From Methanomicrobia archaeon (lineage in GTDB: Archaea > Halobacteriota > Bog-38 > Methanoflorentales > Methanoflorentaceae), in assembly GCA_015660915.1 (NCBI GenBank), contig JACTTZ010000006.1:1-64000 (forward strand): a DNA stretch of 64,000 bases, given 5' to 3'. The first letter of the stretch is position 1. The number at the start of each line of letters is the position of its first letter. The notes under the pieces are model-generated. The model did not search any database, had not been told where the DNA came from, and was given only the letters and a program-made list of their open reading frames with translations. Made by a program: the position numbers and the translations under genes. Positions 42,511 through 52,410 of the stretch are shown here, in pieces.

Positions 42511-43729
42511 GGCTGAAGCAGTATTCTACCTCCTGGTAGTTACTTTTAAACTCTACCACATCTTTTTTAACCTTTTCGGGTGCTTCGCCGTTAAGCACGC
42601 GTGCGACGAGTCCCGCTACAACTTTCATCTCCGACTCTTTCATTCCTAGTCGTGTTAGTTCTTGCGTTCCAAATCGAATCCCTGAAGGATTTTCTGGAGC
42701 ATTATGATCGTCCCACGGTAGTAGATTTTTGTTAGCAATGATGTTCGCCTTTTCGAGAGCAACCGCCAAAGCACTTGCGCGCCCCACGTCTAGTACGATC
42801 TGATGAGATTCTGTGAACCCTTTGTCAGGACACAGCACGTTGAATCCGAGGTTGTAGAGCGCCGCACCGAGCGTCTGAGCATTCTCGATCGTCTGCTGCG
42901 CGTACGCTTTCCCGAATTCAAGCATTTCAACGAGTGTGACCGCTAGACCCGCAATGTGATGGAGGTGGTGATTGCTTACGGTTCCCGGAAACACCGCATC
43001 GTCGATCGCGTCGGCCAGCGCGCGCGTCGAAAAGATTATGCCGCCTTGAGGCCCAGGAAACGTCTTGTGCGTTGAACCGGTCATCACGTCAACTCCCTCG
43101 TCGAGAGGGTCCTGAAACTGCTCGCCTGCAATGAGGCCGAGCACGTGCGCGGAATCGTACACGATTGCGGCGCCGACTTCACGTGCGGCATCGCACGCTT
43201 CTTTGATTGGGTGGGGGAAGAGAAACAAGCTCGCCCCAAAGAGTATAATTTTGGGCTTCTTTTCATAAATCGTAGCGATCATCGCGTCGCTGTCGATATT
43301 CATCTCTTCGTAGTCAAAGGGATGTTTGACAATTCTAAGGTGGCGGATGCCCGCAACGGACTTCGTCCCGTGGCTTATGTGGCCACCGTGTGAGGTGTCA
43401 AGCGCCATTAACGCATCATTCAGATTTGAAAGGGCAAAAAACGCAGCGATATTCGCGTTTACGCCGGAGACGGGTTGGACGTTGACGTGCTCAGCCTTGA
43501 AGAGTTTGAGCGAAAGGTCGATGGCGTGCTGCTCCACCTCGTCGATATACTTGACGCCTTGGTAGTACCGCTGGCCGACCTTGCCTTCGGCGTATCGGTG
43601 GCCAAAATCAGATGCCAAAAGTTGGCGCACGGCAGGACTGGTAATATTTTCACTCGCGATTAAAGGGAGGGACTCGCTGAACCACTTATGATGTGCCCTC
43701 ACCGATCGCGTTATGTCCTCGACGTGCAT
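42476..43729 (-). CDS. glyA: Serine hydroxymethyltransferase
   Basis: A PLP enzyme interconverting serine and glycine using a pterin (tetrahydromethanopterin in methanogens). The 417-residue protein has [27 protein letters not shown] near the start and the PLP lysine in [15 protein letters not shown], with a conserved C-terminal [13 protein letters not shown] block. It begins the glyA-serB-coiled-coil-DUF373 series on the minus strand. The start is an ATG giving [10 protein letters not shown]. Confidence 0.95.
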   Translation of the reverse strand: MHVEDITRSVRAHHKWFSESLPLIASENITSPAVRQLLASDFGHRYAEGKVGQRYYQGVKYIDEVEQHAIDLSLKLFKAEHVNVQPVSGVNANIAAFFALSNLNDALMALDTSHGGHISHGTKSVAGIRHLRIVKHPFDYEEMNIDSDAMIATIYEKKPKIILFGASLFLFPHPIKEACDAAREVGAAIVYDSAHVLGLIAGEQFQDPLDEGVDVMTGSTHKTFPGPQGGIIFSTRALADAIDDAVFPGTVSNHHLHHIAGLAVTLVEMLEFGKAYAQQTIENAQTLGAALYNLGFNVLCPDKGFTESHQIVLDVGRASALAVALEKANIIANKNLLPWDDHNAPENPSGIRFGTQELTRLGMKESEMKVVAGLVARVLNGEAPEKVKKDVVEFKSNYQEVEYCFSHELGAYQFPAW

Positions 43730-43892
43730 GGCATCTAGACATTATGCGTGCCTATAATAAACCTTTCTCAGCTAGGCAACCCACAGCAAGATCGAATTCG
43801 ATTTTAAAGACGCCAAAAGACGTTACTATTTATATCCCGCATTTGATATGTACGCTGCAGAGGTCAGTGTCGAAAGCTCCAAGGTGTTCGCG

Positions 43893-45533
43893 ATGAAACC
43901 TTTCCGCAAATCTCTGCTCATCTTTCTTGCGGCCGCCACACTGCTCGTCGTCGTTTATAGCTTGGTCTTCCTCTTCTTGATGGCCAGTGCTGAAGGCAGG
44001 TCTTATACAATAGTCGACGCCGTCTACTGGGTAATCGCGACGATGACCACGCAAGGTCTAGGAGACATCGTCTTTGTGAGCAGTGCTGGCAGGATGTTTG
44101 CAGTGCTTGTGATGCTTACCGGAATCATCCTCTTCTTTGCAATCCTGATCCCTCTCGTCGTCACGCCCGTGCTACAGAGCGTTCGGGGATCGGTGCCGAC
44201 GAAGTCGAAGGCCCAGGATCACGTTTTGATCGTAGGCTATAATACTATGGCAGAAGCGATTATCGAAGATTTTGAAGAGCGGGGGTTACCGTATCTCGTT
44301 GTTCACGACGACAGGGAAGTGGTTGAGGCCCTGGTCGAACGAAAGATCCCGTGCATATTGGGGGATCCCGCCGATGAAGTGACTCTGCGAAACGCTCAGA
44401 TAGAGCGCGCACATAAGGTCGTTCTAAATCAGAGCGATGAGAAGAATGCCATTGTCGCGCTGGCGGCAAAGAAGCTTACACGAGCGGATATCATTGGTCT
44501 TGTTGACGACATGTCGAATGCCGTATACTTGCTCTATGCGGGTGCTGACAAAGTCGTATCGCCTAAACAGCTCCTTGGCATCGATATTGGCCACAAGGCC
44601 GCAATGCCGATTACGCACCGGCTTGTTGGCACAACTCCCTTGATCGGCTCTTTGCGGATTTTTGAGCTTCCAATTCTTGGAGAGAGCGGTATCAACGGGT
44701 TATCGATCGAAGAAGCCAAGATACGTGAGCGAACCGGTGCCACAGTTATAGGCATGTGGAAGCGCTCAAAACTCACCTTCAATCCAGCGGCCTCTGAAAT
44801 CATCACGGACACCACAGTGCTTTTGCTCATCGGCACAAAAAAGCAACTCGATGCGGCAAAGGAACTCTCAATGTGTCGGCTTGATGGCACGTACTGCGCG
44901 ATCAGGGGGCACTATATCGTCGCAGGGTACGGCGACGTCGGAAAACGGGCATCCAAGGTGCTGCGGTCAAACGGTATTGAACACATCATCATCGATAAGC
45001 ACCAAGGTGACGTGGTTGGAAGCTCCGCCGATATGACAATCCTTAGGCAAGCAGGGATTACCGAAGCATCTACACTTCTCGTCACGGTCAATAATGACCT
45101 GGATGCAATCTATACAACATTAGTCGCACGAAAACTTAACCCTCAGATTGACATTATCTGCCGCGCAGTGCGCCCGCGAGCAGTTGAAAAGTTGTATCAA
45201 GCGGGAGCAGACTATGTAGTGTCCCAGTCCGTTGTAGCTGGCCAAGTCTTGCTGAAATTTGTCGATCCCCGACCGCGTGGCACGCAACTACGGGAGGTCC
45301 TGCTCTCAGAGGACATGAAGGTTGTTGAATATCCTCCTGGTCCGTCACTCGTAGGCAGAAGCCTCGAGGACCTTAAGATACGATCACGCACAGGGTGCAC
45401 CGTTATCGCTGTCACTGCCAGTGGAGCAACCATACCAAACCCCGATCCGCATCAAGTTATCCCCGAAGACTCTTTTCTCACCGTCATCGGTACGCGAGAA
45501 CAGATACGTGAATTCAAGCGTGTCTTCGGATAG
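43893..45533 (+). CDS. Two-helix potassium channel with two RCK (TrkA) domains
   Basis: A membrane channel: two transmembrane helices flank a pore loop TMTTQGLGDI, then tandem cytosolic RCK modules. Module 1 has VLIVGYNTMAEAIIEDF and module 2 has YIVAGYGDVGKRASKVL, each followed by a TrkA-C domain (LPILGESGINGLSIEEAKI and YPPGPSLVGRSLEDLKI). The filter reads Q-G-L-G-D in place of the usual V-G-Y-G-D. The track start at 43848 lies before the transcription start expected from the TATA box (TTTATATC at 43829), so the inner ATG with AAGGTG upstream is used (546 residues). Confidence 0.87.
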   Translation: MKPFRKSLLIFLAAATLLVVVYSLVFLFLMASAEGRSYTIVDAVYWVIATMTTQGLGDIVFVSSAGRMFAVLVMLTGIILFFAILIPLVVTPVLQSVRGSVPTKSKAQDHVLIVGYNTMAEAIIEDFEERGLPYLVVHDDREVVEALVERKIPCILGDPADEVTLRNAQIERAHKVVLNQSDEKNAIVALAAKKLTRADIIGLVDDMSNAVYLLYAGADKVVSPKQLLGIDIGHKAAMPITHRLVGTTPLIGSLRIFELPILGESGINGLSIEEAKIRERTGATVIGMWKRSKLTFNPAASEIITDTTVLLLIGTKKQLDAAKELSMCRLDGTYCAIRGHYIVAGYGDVGKRASKVLRSNGIEHIIIDKHQGDVVGSSADMTILRQAGITEASTLLVTVNNDLDAIYTTLVARKLNPQIDIICRAVRPRAVEKLYQAGADYVVSQSVVAGQVLLKFVDPRPRGTQLREVLLSEDMKVVEYPPGPSLVGRSLEDLKIRSRTGCTVIAVTASGATIPNPDPHQVIPEDSFLTVIGTREQIREFKRVFG

Positions 45534-45665
45534 CTCTTTTGTGGACTCTATCGCAACGATCTCAGCACCGTTGCTAAACAAAGCCGCTAGCTTCATGCAG
45601 ACTCAGATCTATGGTCTGCTAACGTGAGGAAACGGGTCAACCTGAACAGTCCACCTACTTGCACG

Positions 45666-45848
45666 CTAGTGGCGTCGTAGCCACGCAGCGACGAAGGATA
45701 TGACGAACAGTATGACGAATATTACCACCACAAGCAAAACAGCACTCCACGCGATCCCAGCTATGCCAGACAGCCCGAGCAAGCCAGCAACAACTGCAAT
45801 TATCAGAAAAATAATTGCCCAGTAGATCAAAGAGCCACGCCAAGCCAT
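45666..45848 (-). CDS. DUF1328-type small membrane protein
   Basis: A 60-residue protein made almost entirely of two transmembrane helices (SLIYWAIIFLIIAVVAGLLG and AWSAVLLVVVIFVILFVISFVAAWL) ending RRH. This matches the DUF1328/YtjA family common in bacteria, of unknown function and often stress-induced. The GGAGGTGG directly before the ATG is one of the strongest Shine-Dalgarno sites in the window. Its presence in a methanogen may reflect transfer from bacteria. Confidence 0.8.
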   Translation of the reverse strand: MAWRGSLIYWAIIFLIIAVVAGLLGLSGIAGIAWSAVLLVVVIFVILFVISFVAAWLRRH

Positions 45849-45956
45849 TGTTCCACCTCCACTGTTAAATCTTCGAAATCGTATATAAGCATTTTCTTAT
45901 CGCTCTTTTGTCAAACGACCGCGCTAGAAGCGAAGAATAGAAGATTCGCCAGCGGA

Positions 45957-46976
45957 TTACGGTACAAGCGGTACGCCATAACTGAACTCTTCAAACTCGA
46001 GGACATACTCCCACAACATCTGATCGATGCAAGTCGCTGTGAATGACGCGCTGTTTTGAGAGAGCGAGAACTCTTTGATTTCTGCTACCACCTCGCGATC
46101 GCATCTCCAGCAGTTATGCGGTCCCCGCCGTGTACCCCCTCCAACGGGATCACAGATGACCGTGGCAGTCTCGTGCGTCCCTTTCAGGACTTCCACTGCG
46201 GACCATAACCACGGGGGCCTATAAAGGCCCTTTTTCCAAAGCGCCTCAACCAGAGTGCCCTTTTGTACGTTGCATACGTTCAACGAGATGGTGTCTGCGT
46301 GCGGGGCAGCGTCGCGAACGGATCGAAGGGCATCTTCCAAGGCTTCCCGTTCTGTCAGAAAAGGCGGCTTGAGCAGCAGATAAGCCTTAACCGTGAAGCC
46401 GTTAGCGTGCGCGGCTTCAGATGCCCTGACAAAATCGCGAAACGAAAACCCTTTGTTAATGTAGTTGTTTCGGATGCAGTCATTTGACGTTTCAAGGCCG
46501 ATAGCAACTTCAACGTGTTCGTTGATTCGAAAGATATCATCACAGATCTCAGGCGTGACGAATTCTGGCCGACTCTCAACGATAACCTTTGGCGTGCCCT
46601 TCAACTCAGACAGGATCGCGTCTCGCACGTCGATCGGCACCTCGCTTTGATCAAGAAAACTGCCTGAAGTAAAGATTTTTACGATCTTAAACGCCTTGCC
46701 GTAATGGGCTATTACTTCGTGGAATTGCTTTTGAATATCGGAGGCTTGCGCGTCAGGATTCGAGTCGATAATATAGCCGCACATAGTGCAGCCTTCGCGA
46801 CGGGCCCAAGAGCACCCTTTGGTCGTAAGAACCACCGTAAGGGAAGGCACGACGTCGCCGTTAAGCAGATCCCAGCCGGTCCAGGCAAATCGCGCATTGC
46901 CACGTGTGCGGCGGCCGTTCGTCTCTCGTCCAGACGTTCGCGGCACGCGCTTCCGAGCTCTATACTGTTTTTTCAT
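45957..46976 (-). CDS. raSEA: Archaeosine synthase radical SAM subunit RaSEA
   Basis: RaSEA works with ArcS to convert the lysine adduct of preQ0 in tRNA into archaeosine. The 339-residue protein has the radical SAM motif as C-SWARREG-C-TM-C (TTKGCSWARREGCTMCGY), a glycine-rich KIFTSGSFLDQSEVP motif, ESRPEFVTPE and a C-terminal Cys pair (NCWRCDREV). The ATG giving MKKQYRARK overlaps the arcS stop as ATGA and is preferred over the track start 60 bp upstream. The N-terminal ~25 residues are Arg-rich, suited to RNA contact. Confidence 0.92.
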   Translation of the reverse strand: MKKQYRARKRVPRTSGRETNGRRTRGNARFAWTGWDLLNGDVVPSLTVVLTTKGCSWARREGCTMCGYIIDSNPDAQASDIQKQFHEVIAHYGKAFKIVKIFTSGSFLDQSEVPIDVRDAILSELKGTPKVIVESRPEFVTPEICDDIFRINEHVEVAIGLETSNDCIRNNYINKGFSFRDFVRASEAAHANGFTVKAYLLLKPPFLTEREALEDALRSVRDAAPHADTISLNVCNVQKGTLVEALWKKGLYRPPWLWSAVEVLKGTHETATVICDPVGGGTRRGPHNCWRCDREVVAEIKEFSLSQNSASFTATCIDQMLWEYVLEFEEFSYGVPLVP

Positions 46977-48658
46977 CGCGACCCCATGTGCCGCACAACA
47001 ACAGCGCCACCTCTTTTTGACGCTTGCATCTCCCAACCGCTCATCAGAGCTCTTCCGACTGCAATAACGCGATCGTTCACGACGATAACCTCATCGAAAG
47101 GCCGTATGCCCGGGTCGGCACTGAGCACACCGATCGCAAAAACCGTTCCTTTTGGTTGAAAGTCATCGATCTGCACGCAATAGCTACCTTCACGTGCGCG
47201 CAGATACCGTCCAGCGCCTTCGATCGTTAGGGCAAGGGTCTGGTACGTGCCAGTGATAGTCGCAATGCGCCGTCCGCGGTCCGAGGCATAGTAGGTCGGA
47301 AAAAGCCCGCGGATTTTTGGAATCTCTGGGAAGATAGCCTCTGACGCGTGCGGGCCAAATTGAAAGTCAGCGAGATCCCGTATGTAATCAAACCGCAAAT
47401 CGCGCCGCGCCGGAGAACACGCATCAATAAGCTCGTGAGCGACCGCGCTTAAGCGCTGGAGGGACGCAGAACTGAGGATGTTCTCATCGTTGACGGTATG
47501 AACGACCTCGATTCCCAATGAAGCAGCGGCAGCATCACAGATCTGTCGATAGGGACCACTCACGTGTGCAACGACGCTTTCAAAGGCATTGGTCGAAAGG
47601 TAGTGAGTGAGGCGCTCGGTCACCCACTCTCTCTCGTCGCACGTCCACGTGCCGGTGACCGGTATGTCGTAATTGCTTGCAGGGTACATAATCTCGAGGC
47701 TGCGTGGAACAACGCCGATGGGCGATGTGATTATGGCCTCGTTAAGATACTGGCGCAGCTTGTCGAGACGTGCGAGGATAATCCTGTGAGACCGCGAGCG
47801 AGAGTACGGTTTTCGCGCAGAACACGGAAGCAGAAGGAGGATGCCATCTCTTCTCCGAAGGCGCTCGATGACGCGCTCACTAAACCGGCGTACGTCAGGC
47901 CTGTTCAGAGATTCTTGGGAACACGCGAGCAGCGTGGCCTTCCGCACGATCGGCGACCGCCGCTCAAAGTAACTGTACTCGTTGTCGAGCAATCGCAAAA
48001 GCGCCGTTAGTCCGGGGGCTGCTCTGCATCTCCCCTCCACAAGCTCCCGCAGAGTTCCGCGTTCGACATTCTCGGCTATCTTATTGAGCTCCGCTTTGAG
48101 GGCTTTTTTGTTGTGGTCAGATGCTAACGTCACCCTGTGCTCGAACGAGAGTTCCGACATGGTGGCGCCATTGCAGGCGTTGCAGAAACAGGGCCGGCGC
48201 GAAACCTCGTCAAAACGCCGTTCGCCGTCGGCATCGAGAAAGTACCCTTCGCGTGCCTTAACCTCTGCCATCACGGTATCAACAAGATCAACGCCCGCGT
48301 ACACCAGCAAGCTCACGTTCGTTGGCGTTGCCAACGCCGGCACGTAAAGCGCTGAATCAGGATTTGCTAATGCTCTAGCTTCCAAGAGCGCCTTGGTCAG
48401 CCCTCGTGGATCATCGCGGAATCGCGCTGCGCCTGCGAGGACGACGACATCTGCATCGACTTGTTCGGCGCTCGTTCCTTCTTGAGCAGCGATGACCGTT
48501 ACGTCGATTTCAGCTTTGTGAATCGTCAGTTCCTTTAGGAACTGAAGTTCTTCCTTAGACTCGAAGCTATGAGGCGTAAGGAGCTCTTCGCCTCGCCAGC
48601 TGAGCTTTCCTAAGCGGGCAGCACCGTCCCGGTGTGTTACCTCGAACAAGCGCGTCAT
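46973..48658 (-). CDS. arcS: Archaeosine synthase ArcS
   Basis: ArcS adds lysine to preQ0-modified tRNA. The 561-residue protein shows an N-terminal TGT-like barrel lacking catalytic residues, a CFCNACNGA zinc-type motif, the ArcS signature PCSARKPYSRSRSH near residue 275, and a C-terminal PUA RNA-binding domain (GRYLRAREGSYCVQIDDFQPKGTVFAIGVLSAD). The next gene, RaSEA, overlaps by 4 bp and the true TGT lies 7 bp upstream, so all three enzymes for archaeosine-15 are in one operon. Confidence 0.94.
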   Translation of the reverse strand: MTRLFEVTHRDGAARLGKLSWRGEELLTPHSFESKEELQFLKELTIHKAEIDVTVIAAQEGTSAEQVDADVVVLAGAARFRDDPRGLTKALLEARALANPDSALYVPALATPTNVSLLVYAGVDLVDTVMAEVKAREGYFLDADGERRFDEVSRRPCFCNACNGATMSELSFEHRVTLASDHNKKALKAELNKIAENVERGTLRELVEGRCRAAPGLTALLRLLDNEYSYFERRSPIVRKATLLACSQESLNRPDVRRFSERVIERLRRRDGILLLLPCSARKPYSRSRSHRIILARLDKLRQYLNEAIITSPIGVVPRSLEIMYPASNYDIPVTGTWTCDEREWVTERLTHYLSTNAFESVVAHVSGPYRQICDAAAASLGIEVVHTVNDENILSSASLQRLSAVAHELIDACSPARRDLRFDYIRDLADFQFGPHASEAIFPEIPKIRGLFPTYYASDRGRRIATITGTYQTLALTIEGAGRYLRAREGSYCVQIDDFQPKGTVFAIGVLSADPGIRPFDEVIVVNDRVIAVGRALMSGWEMQASKRGGAVVVRHMGSR

Positions 48659-48664
48659 GTTCCC

Positions 48665-50101
48665 TCACAAGGGTAAGAGCGTTGCGTAAGAGCTTAGCTC
48701 GACAAGGTCCTCGCGATTCCACCTATCATCATACGCGAAGGTTGCTTCAAGGTTTTTGGATCTGATTAGCTCTATCAGATTTCTTACAGCAGATTTGGTC
48801 GAGGCGTGATCTGGAGCGGGGACTTCAGACTGGCCGATAGGATACGTTTCTGCGAGCTCTTGCGGATAAGGACCAAAAGGGGCCTTCATTAGTAGGGTCG
48901 TATCAAATTCCTGTTCCATGTCTCGGGTCTTCTTCCTGTTTGTCGTAATGAGCACTCGGCCGGTCAGTTCAAGGTTGTTAAGCTTTTTTGAGAAGCGCGC
49001 TACGTCCGGCCGTTCGGCAGACTCCGTGCTCGTGTAGAGAAAAGAACACTTTAGCGGTTCGATGGCTTCAAAGGACGCGCAGCTTTTTTGGATCGTTCGC
49101 AGGGCTTGCAAAAGCGCGGGATACCGGCACCGCCTTTCAACCAGCTCCCAGAGTTGCCCGTCAACTATCGCTTGCTTTATCGTTTTAAGCTCAGCAAATG
49201 ACACCCAAAGGTTATGCTCGGCAAGTTCCCGTTCCGTTAGCTTGGGGTCTCCAGCTGCGCATACTGGACATGAACACGGCAAATAAGCTAAGTCGCTGAG
49301 TTGGTGAGTGCCGCTTGCCGTCAGATAGCGCCCGGCTCTCGCGTAGAGTGCGTAGGCGGCTGAGTCGAACAGGTCGCAGCCTAACGCTACTGCGAGAGCG
49401 AACATCATGGGATGTCCAGCGCCAAACAGATGAACGGGCTTGTTCAACGCCAATCCTGCCTTGCAAGCCATAATAACGTTGCTCAGATCAGAATACCGAT
49501 AGGATTCCATAAGCGGAACGACCGCACCGATAGGGTAGACGTCGGCATCAAGCGTGCTGAGCAGCCGCGCGTGCTGTTCTCTCAAGTCGAGGTGCGTCGA
49601 CCCTTGGATAGGCGCTGCTAAGAGCATTTCGGCTCCACAGCACGTCATAGCCTCCCGAATCCGCTCCAGCGTCACGTTGAGTTCTCTGAGTGCCCGTTCA
49701 AACGGAACGTCAGGGGGGGTAGGTATATCAATTGGAGTTCCGATGTCTGATCCTATGTCGCGCTGGAAAGCCACTATCTCTTCTGAGCGAACTTCTATGC
49801 TCCCATAGGTGGAGAGTTGAAATGATCCCGAATCAGTCATAATCGGCCCGTCAAATCCGAGCAACTGGTGGATACCTCCCGAGAGCGCCGCTTCCTTTAA
49901 ACGGGTATTCCGGTAGACGATATACGCGTTTGTTATGAGCGCTACGGCCCCAAACTGACGCATCTCATCAGGTGCAACGAGCGCCGCGTTCGGGTTTACA
50001 ACCGGCAGCAGGGCCGGCGTTTCGATCGGTCCATGCGGCGTCGTTAGCTTGCCAATACGCCCGAATACGTCTTTGTGCGTTATTTCAAATCGATCAGGCA
50101 T
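48665..50101 (-). CDS. tgtA: Archaeosine tRNA-guanine transglycosylase TgtA
   Basis: TgtA swaps guanine-15 of archaeal tRNAs for preQ0. The 478-residue protein begins FEITHKDVFGRIGKLTTPHG and has the catalytic-domain motif GPIMTDSGSFQLSTYG near residue 80, VHLFGAGHP and the zinc site in CSCPVCAAGDPKLTERELAEHNLW. The PUA domain is missing and is instead found on ArcS, the usual split. The track ORF begins 42 bp earlier; the ATG giving MPDRFEITH, which overlaps the upstream stop by 8 bp, is used. Confidence 0.95.
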   Translation of the reverse strand: MPDRFEITHKDVFGRIGKLTTPHGPIETPALLPVVNPNAALVAPDEMRQFGAVALITNAYIVYRNTRLKEAALSGGIHQLLGFDGPIMTDSGSFQLSTYGSIEVRSEEIVAFQRDIGSDIGTPIDIPTPPDVPFERALRELNVTLERIREAMTCCGAEMLLAAPIQGSTHLDLREQHARLLSTLDADVYPIGAVVPLMESYRYSDLSNVIMACKAGLALNKPVHLFGAGHPMMFALAVALGCDLFDSAAYALYARAGRYLTASGTHQLSDLAYLPCSCPVCAAGDPKLTERELAEHNLWVSFAELKTIKQAIVDGQLWELVERRCRYPALLQALRTIQKSCASFEAIEPLKCSFLYTSTESAERPDVARFSKKLNNLELTGRVLITTNRKKTRDMEQEFDTTLLMKAPFGPYPQELAETYPIGQSEVPAPDHASTKSAVRNLIELIRSKNLEATFAYDDRWNREDLVELSSYATLLPL

Positions 50102-50672
50102 CGCCACCTCGTGGCATGACGATGATCTCCCTGATGCGGGCATCGAAAAAGTTGTTCATGTGTGCTGGACGTATCACTACGGCAGTGTCAGAACCACTGC
50201 CCGTGCCACCGACGGCGATAACGTCTTCAATAGGTATTGCGCCGGCATCAGCTGCCATGATCGTGATCTCCACGCACACTTTGAGTCCGTGTCCGAGGAG
50301 GGAGCGGAGAGCTTCTGCGATGGTCTCAACGCGTGAAATGCCGCCGAACTTCCGAGAAATACTCCTTTCAACTCCTGAAAGCACGTGAGATTGGGTCAAT
50401 ACCGTGACTCCTTGCCTTTCGAGCATCGTTCGTTTTTCCGCGTCAAAACGCTGTGTGCCCTCTTGACTAAAGCCCGTATGGTGCGTGACAACGATCAGCT
50501 CTGCTTTGTTTTCGAGCGCAGCTGCAAATTTCACCGCGGTGGCACCTGTCGTGCTAGCTACGATAACGCGCTCGAGGCCGCTCCGGGCGATGTAGGCCGT
50601 GACGGCGTCGATGACATCGTCCGTGTTTTGAGGGCCGGGCCTCTCCAGATAAATAATTTGTTCTTTTCGCAT
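50094..50672 (-). CDS. Pyruvate kinase alpha/beta-domain-like protein
   Basis: A ~192-residue protein equal to only the C-terminal (allosteric) domain of pyruvate kinase: VIVASTTGATAVKFAAALENKAELIVVTHHTGFSQEG and GSGSDTAVVIRPAHMNNFFD. The catalytic barrel is absent, so it is not pyruvate kinase. It lies between DUF366 and tgtA in the archaeosine operon and overlaps tgtA by 8 bp, suggesting a regulatory or nucleotide-binding role there; this is inference. The ATG giving MRKEQIIYL is chosen over the upstream track start. Confidence 0.8.
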   Translation of the reverse strand: MRKEQIIYLERPGPQNTDDVIDAVTAYIARSGLERVIVASTTGATAVKFAAALENKAELIVVTHHTGFSQEGTQRFDAEKRTMLERQGVTVLTQSHVLSGVERSISRKFGGISRVETIAEALRSLLGHGLKVCVEITIMAADAGAIPIEDVIAVGGTGSGSDTAVVIRPAHMNNFFDARIREIIVMPRGGDA

Positions 50673-50712
50673 TGCGCATCCATCTCTTAAGCCCACAAAG
50701 AGAAGCTCAGCG

Positions 50713-51282
50713 TCAGGACCCGCGGGTTTTCACCACATCTTTGAGGATTCCGAGCGTCTCTCTCGAGAACATATCGGCAATATCTCGTCCGATTGTCAGG
50801 CTTTCGTCTGGTTCGATGCCGAATGAGGTTAGGCTTGTGATAGCGACACCTTTAGGCGTGCCGCTTGTTGTGACGTTAATCCCAAGATGCATCTTCTCGC
50901 TGGCTATGCTTGCCGTCGCAATGCTCACGGTGAGCTTTTCGTCTGCAATGTAGAGATCATCACCAGATCTCGTCGTCTCAATGCCGTACATGTTGAGTAC
51001 GGCTTGCGCGGAAATAACGAGTAATCGCTGTAATAGGTAGGATATGAACATGTTTCCAGGACTATCAAAGCGTTCAACAATGAGGTGGAGCACATCGTCG
51101 CCGGTTATTTTCATTTTTCCGCGAATATCCTCGCAGTCTTTCATGCGTTCTTCCGAGACGTCCATGCCACCCCGAAAAACGACAATGCAATCGCCGAGTA
51201 TGCCGTAGTGTTTGTAACCCCACAATGGTTCTATTTGCGATCCATCGTAAAATACGGGATCTTCTATGACCTCAACGAGCAT
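50713..51282 (-). CDS. DUF366 family protein
   Basis: A 189-residue protein matching DUF366: IEPLWGYKHYGILGDCIVVFRGGMDV, LIVERFDSPGNMFISYLLQRLLV and LGINVTTSGTPKGVAITSL. The function is unknown. It heads the minus-strand series DUF366, pyruvate-kinase-like, tgtA, arcS, RaSEA. It lies opposite a divergent DUF2797 gene with an 81-bp shared promoter gap. Confidence 0.8.
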   Translation of the reverse strand: MLVEVIEDPVFYDGSQIEPLWGYKHYGILGDCIVVFRGGMDVSEERMKDCEDIRGKMKITGDDVLHLIVERFDSPGNMFISYLLQRLLVISAQAVLNMYGIETTRSGDDLYIADEKLTVSIATASIASEKMHLGINVTTSGTPKGVAITSLTSFGIEPDESLTIGRDIADMFSRETLGILKDVVKTRGS

Positions 51283-51363
51283 ACCTCATAGTCTTTTTCT
51301 GCACTTAAATAGTAATGGTTGCAAGGTTAACAGATATAAGACTTCGAAACAAACCTAGTTGTA

Positions 51364-52101
51364 GTGAAGATTATTGGCTTTTCGTCTCTGAATAAGACGC
51401 TACTGGCATACCCCTCGATGGAGCTGCTGCCGCTCGCACATAATCTGTCGCTTGGGGTAGGACGGCGAACCTGTATCGGCAGGTGGCAGGCTGGCGTCTA
51501 TCATCCGTGCGATAGCGTAGAAATCCCGGCGTGCGGGAGCTGCCGGGAGTTTAACGCCTGCGCAATCTGCACCGGGACGTGCTTGAAGGACGAAAAAACG
51601 TGTTTAGAGGAGCATGCGGTATACATCGCCATGTTCAGGCCCGACATTTTCAAGATCGGTGTAACGAAAGCCAGCCGCCTAACTGACCGGCTGCGAGAGC
51701 AAGGTGCCGACGTCGCTGCAGTAGCGGACTATATCTCAGATGGCGAACTAGCTCGAAGGCGCGAGCGTGAACTGCAGAAGCGTTACGGGATCAACGGGAC
51801 CGTCCGCCATTCGCAAAAAATGCACGTTGACACTGAACTCGATTGGACAGCGTGGGAAGCAATGAAAGCTAAGATGGACGTTCACGATGAGATTAAGCTC
51901 CGCTATTTTGATTTGCCGCTCTGGATGCGGCCCTTGCCGGTGAAAGATATGCTCCTGGGCCGCGTCATTGGCGTAAAGGGGCGGCTCGTCGTCTTAGAAA
52001 AAGATGGGACTCTTTACGGCTTTGACCTCAATCACATCCTAGGCGCTGAGATATTTCCGATTAGAAGCTCAAAGAGGCAAATAGCGCTAAACACGTCCTG
52101 A
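51364..52101 (+). CDS. DUF2797 family protein with GIY-YIG-like segment
   Basis: A 245-residue protein of the DUF2797 type. Cysteines in the first half (CIGRW, CGSCREFNACAICTGTC, KTCLEEH) suggest a zinc-binding region. It is followed by a GIY-YIG-like stretch HAVYIAMFRPDIFKIGVTKASRLTDRLREQGA; whether it cuts nucleic acid is unknown. The start is GTG. A TATA-like AGATATAAG lies ~25-30 bp upstream, so the transcript is probably leaderless. Confidence 0.78.
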   Translation: MKIIGFSSLNKTLLAYPSMELLPLAHNLSLGVGRRTCIGRWQAGVYHPCDSVEIPACGSCREFNACAICTGTCLKDEKTCLEEHAVYIAMFRPDIFKIGVTKASRLTDRLREQGADVAAVADYISDGELARRRERELQKRYGINGTVRHSQKMHVDTELDWTAWEAMKAKMDVHDEIKLRYFDLPLWMRPLPVKDMLLGRVIGVKGRLVVLEKDGTLYGFDLNHILGAEIFPIRSSKRQIALNTS

Positions 52102-52410
52102 AGTCACTCTTTCAGATTCAATTGCTCGTAGTTTTTCGCTGTATCACAACCTCGTGCTGTTTTAATCATCGGGACATGCTGTTTTTGACAAGTTGATGGG
52201 CTGCTCGTAGAGGTGGTCACAGAAAAGCTGTGATTAAGCCGCCTGCCATTTTTACCCGCTCAGGGACGAAAGCAATAGCCTCGCCTGAGGACGTTCTCTC
52301 CAACGTCGCTGCAAAGGTCAGCAGCTAAGTCAAATTCACGCTAATGAATTCTAGAGCTGTAGGTGTACCGCTGAATTGTCTCTCTACCGATCGATAATGA
52401 CGATTCCAGC
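52102..52410. other. Intergenic gap without a clear gene
   Basis: The convergent gap between the DUF2797 and DUF488 genes. It holds a GTG-initiated ORF of 32 codons (52230-52328, MIKPPAIFTRSGTK...VSS) that could be a gene remnant or nothing; no ribosome binding site or convincing structure is seen. Confidence 0.4.
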
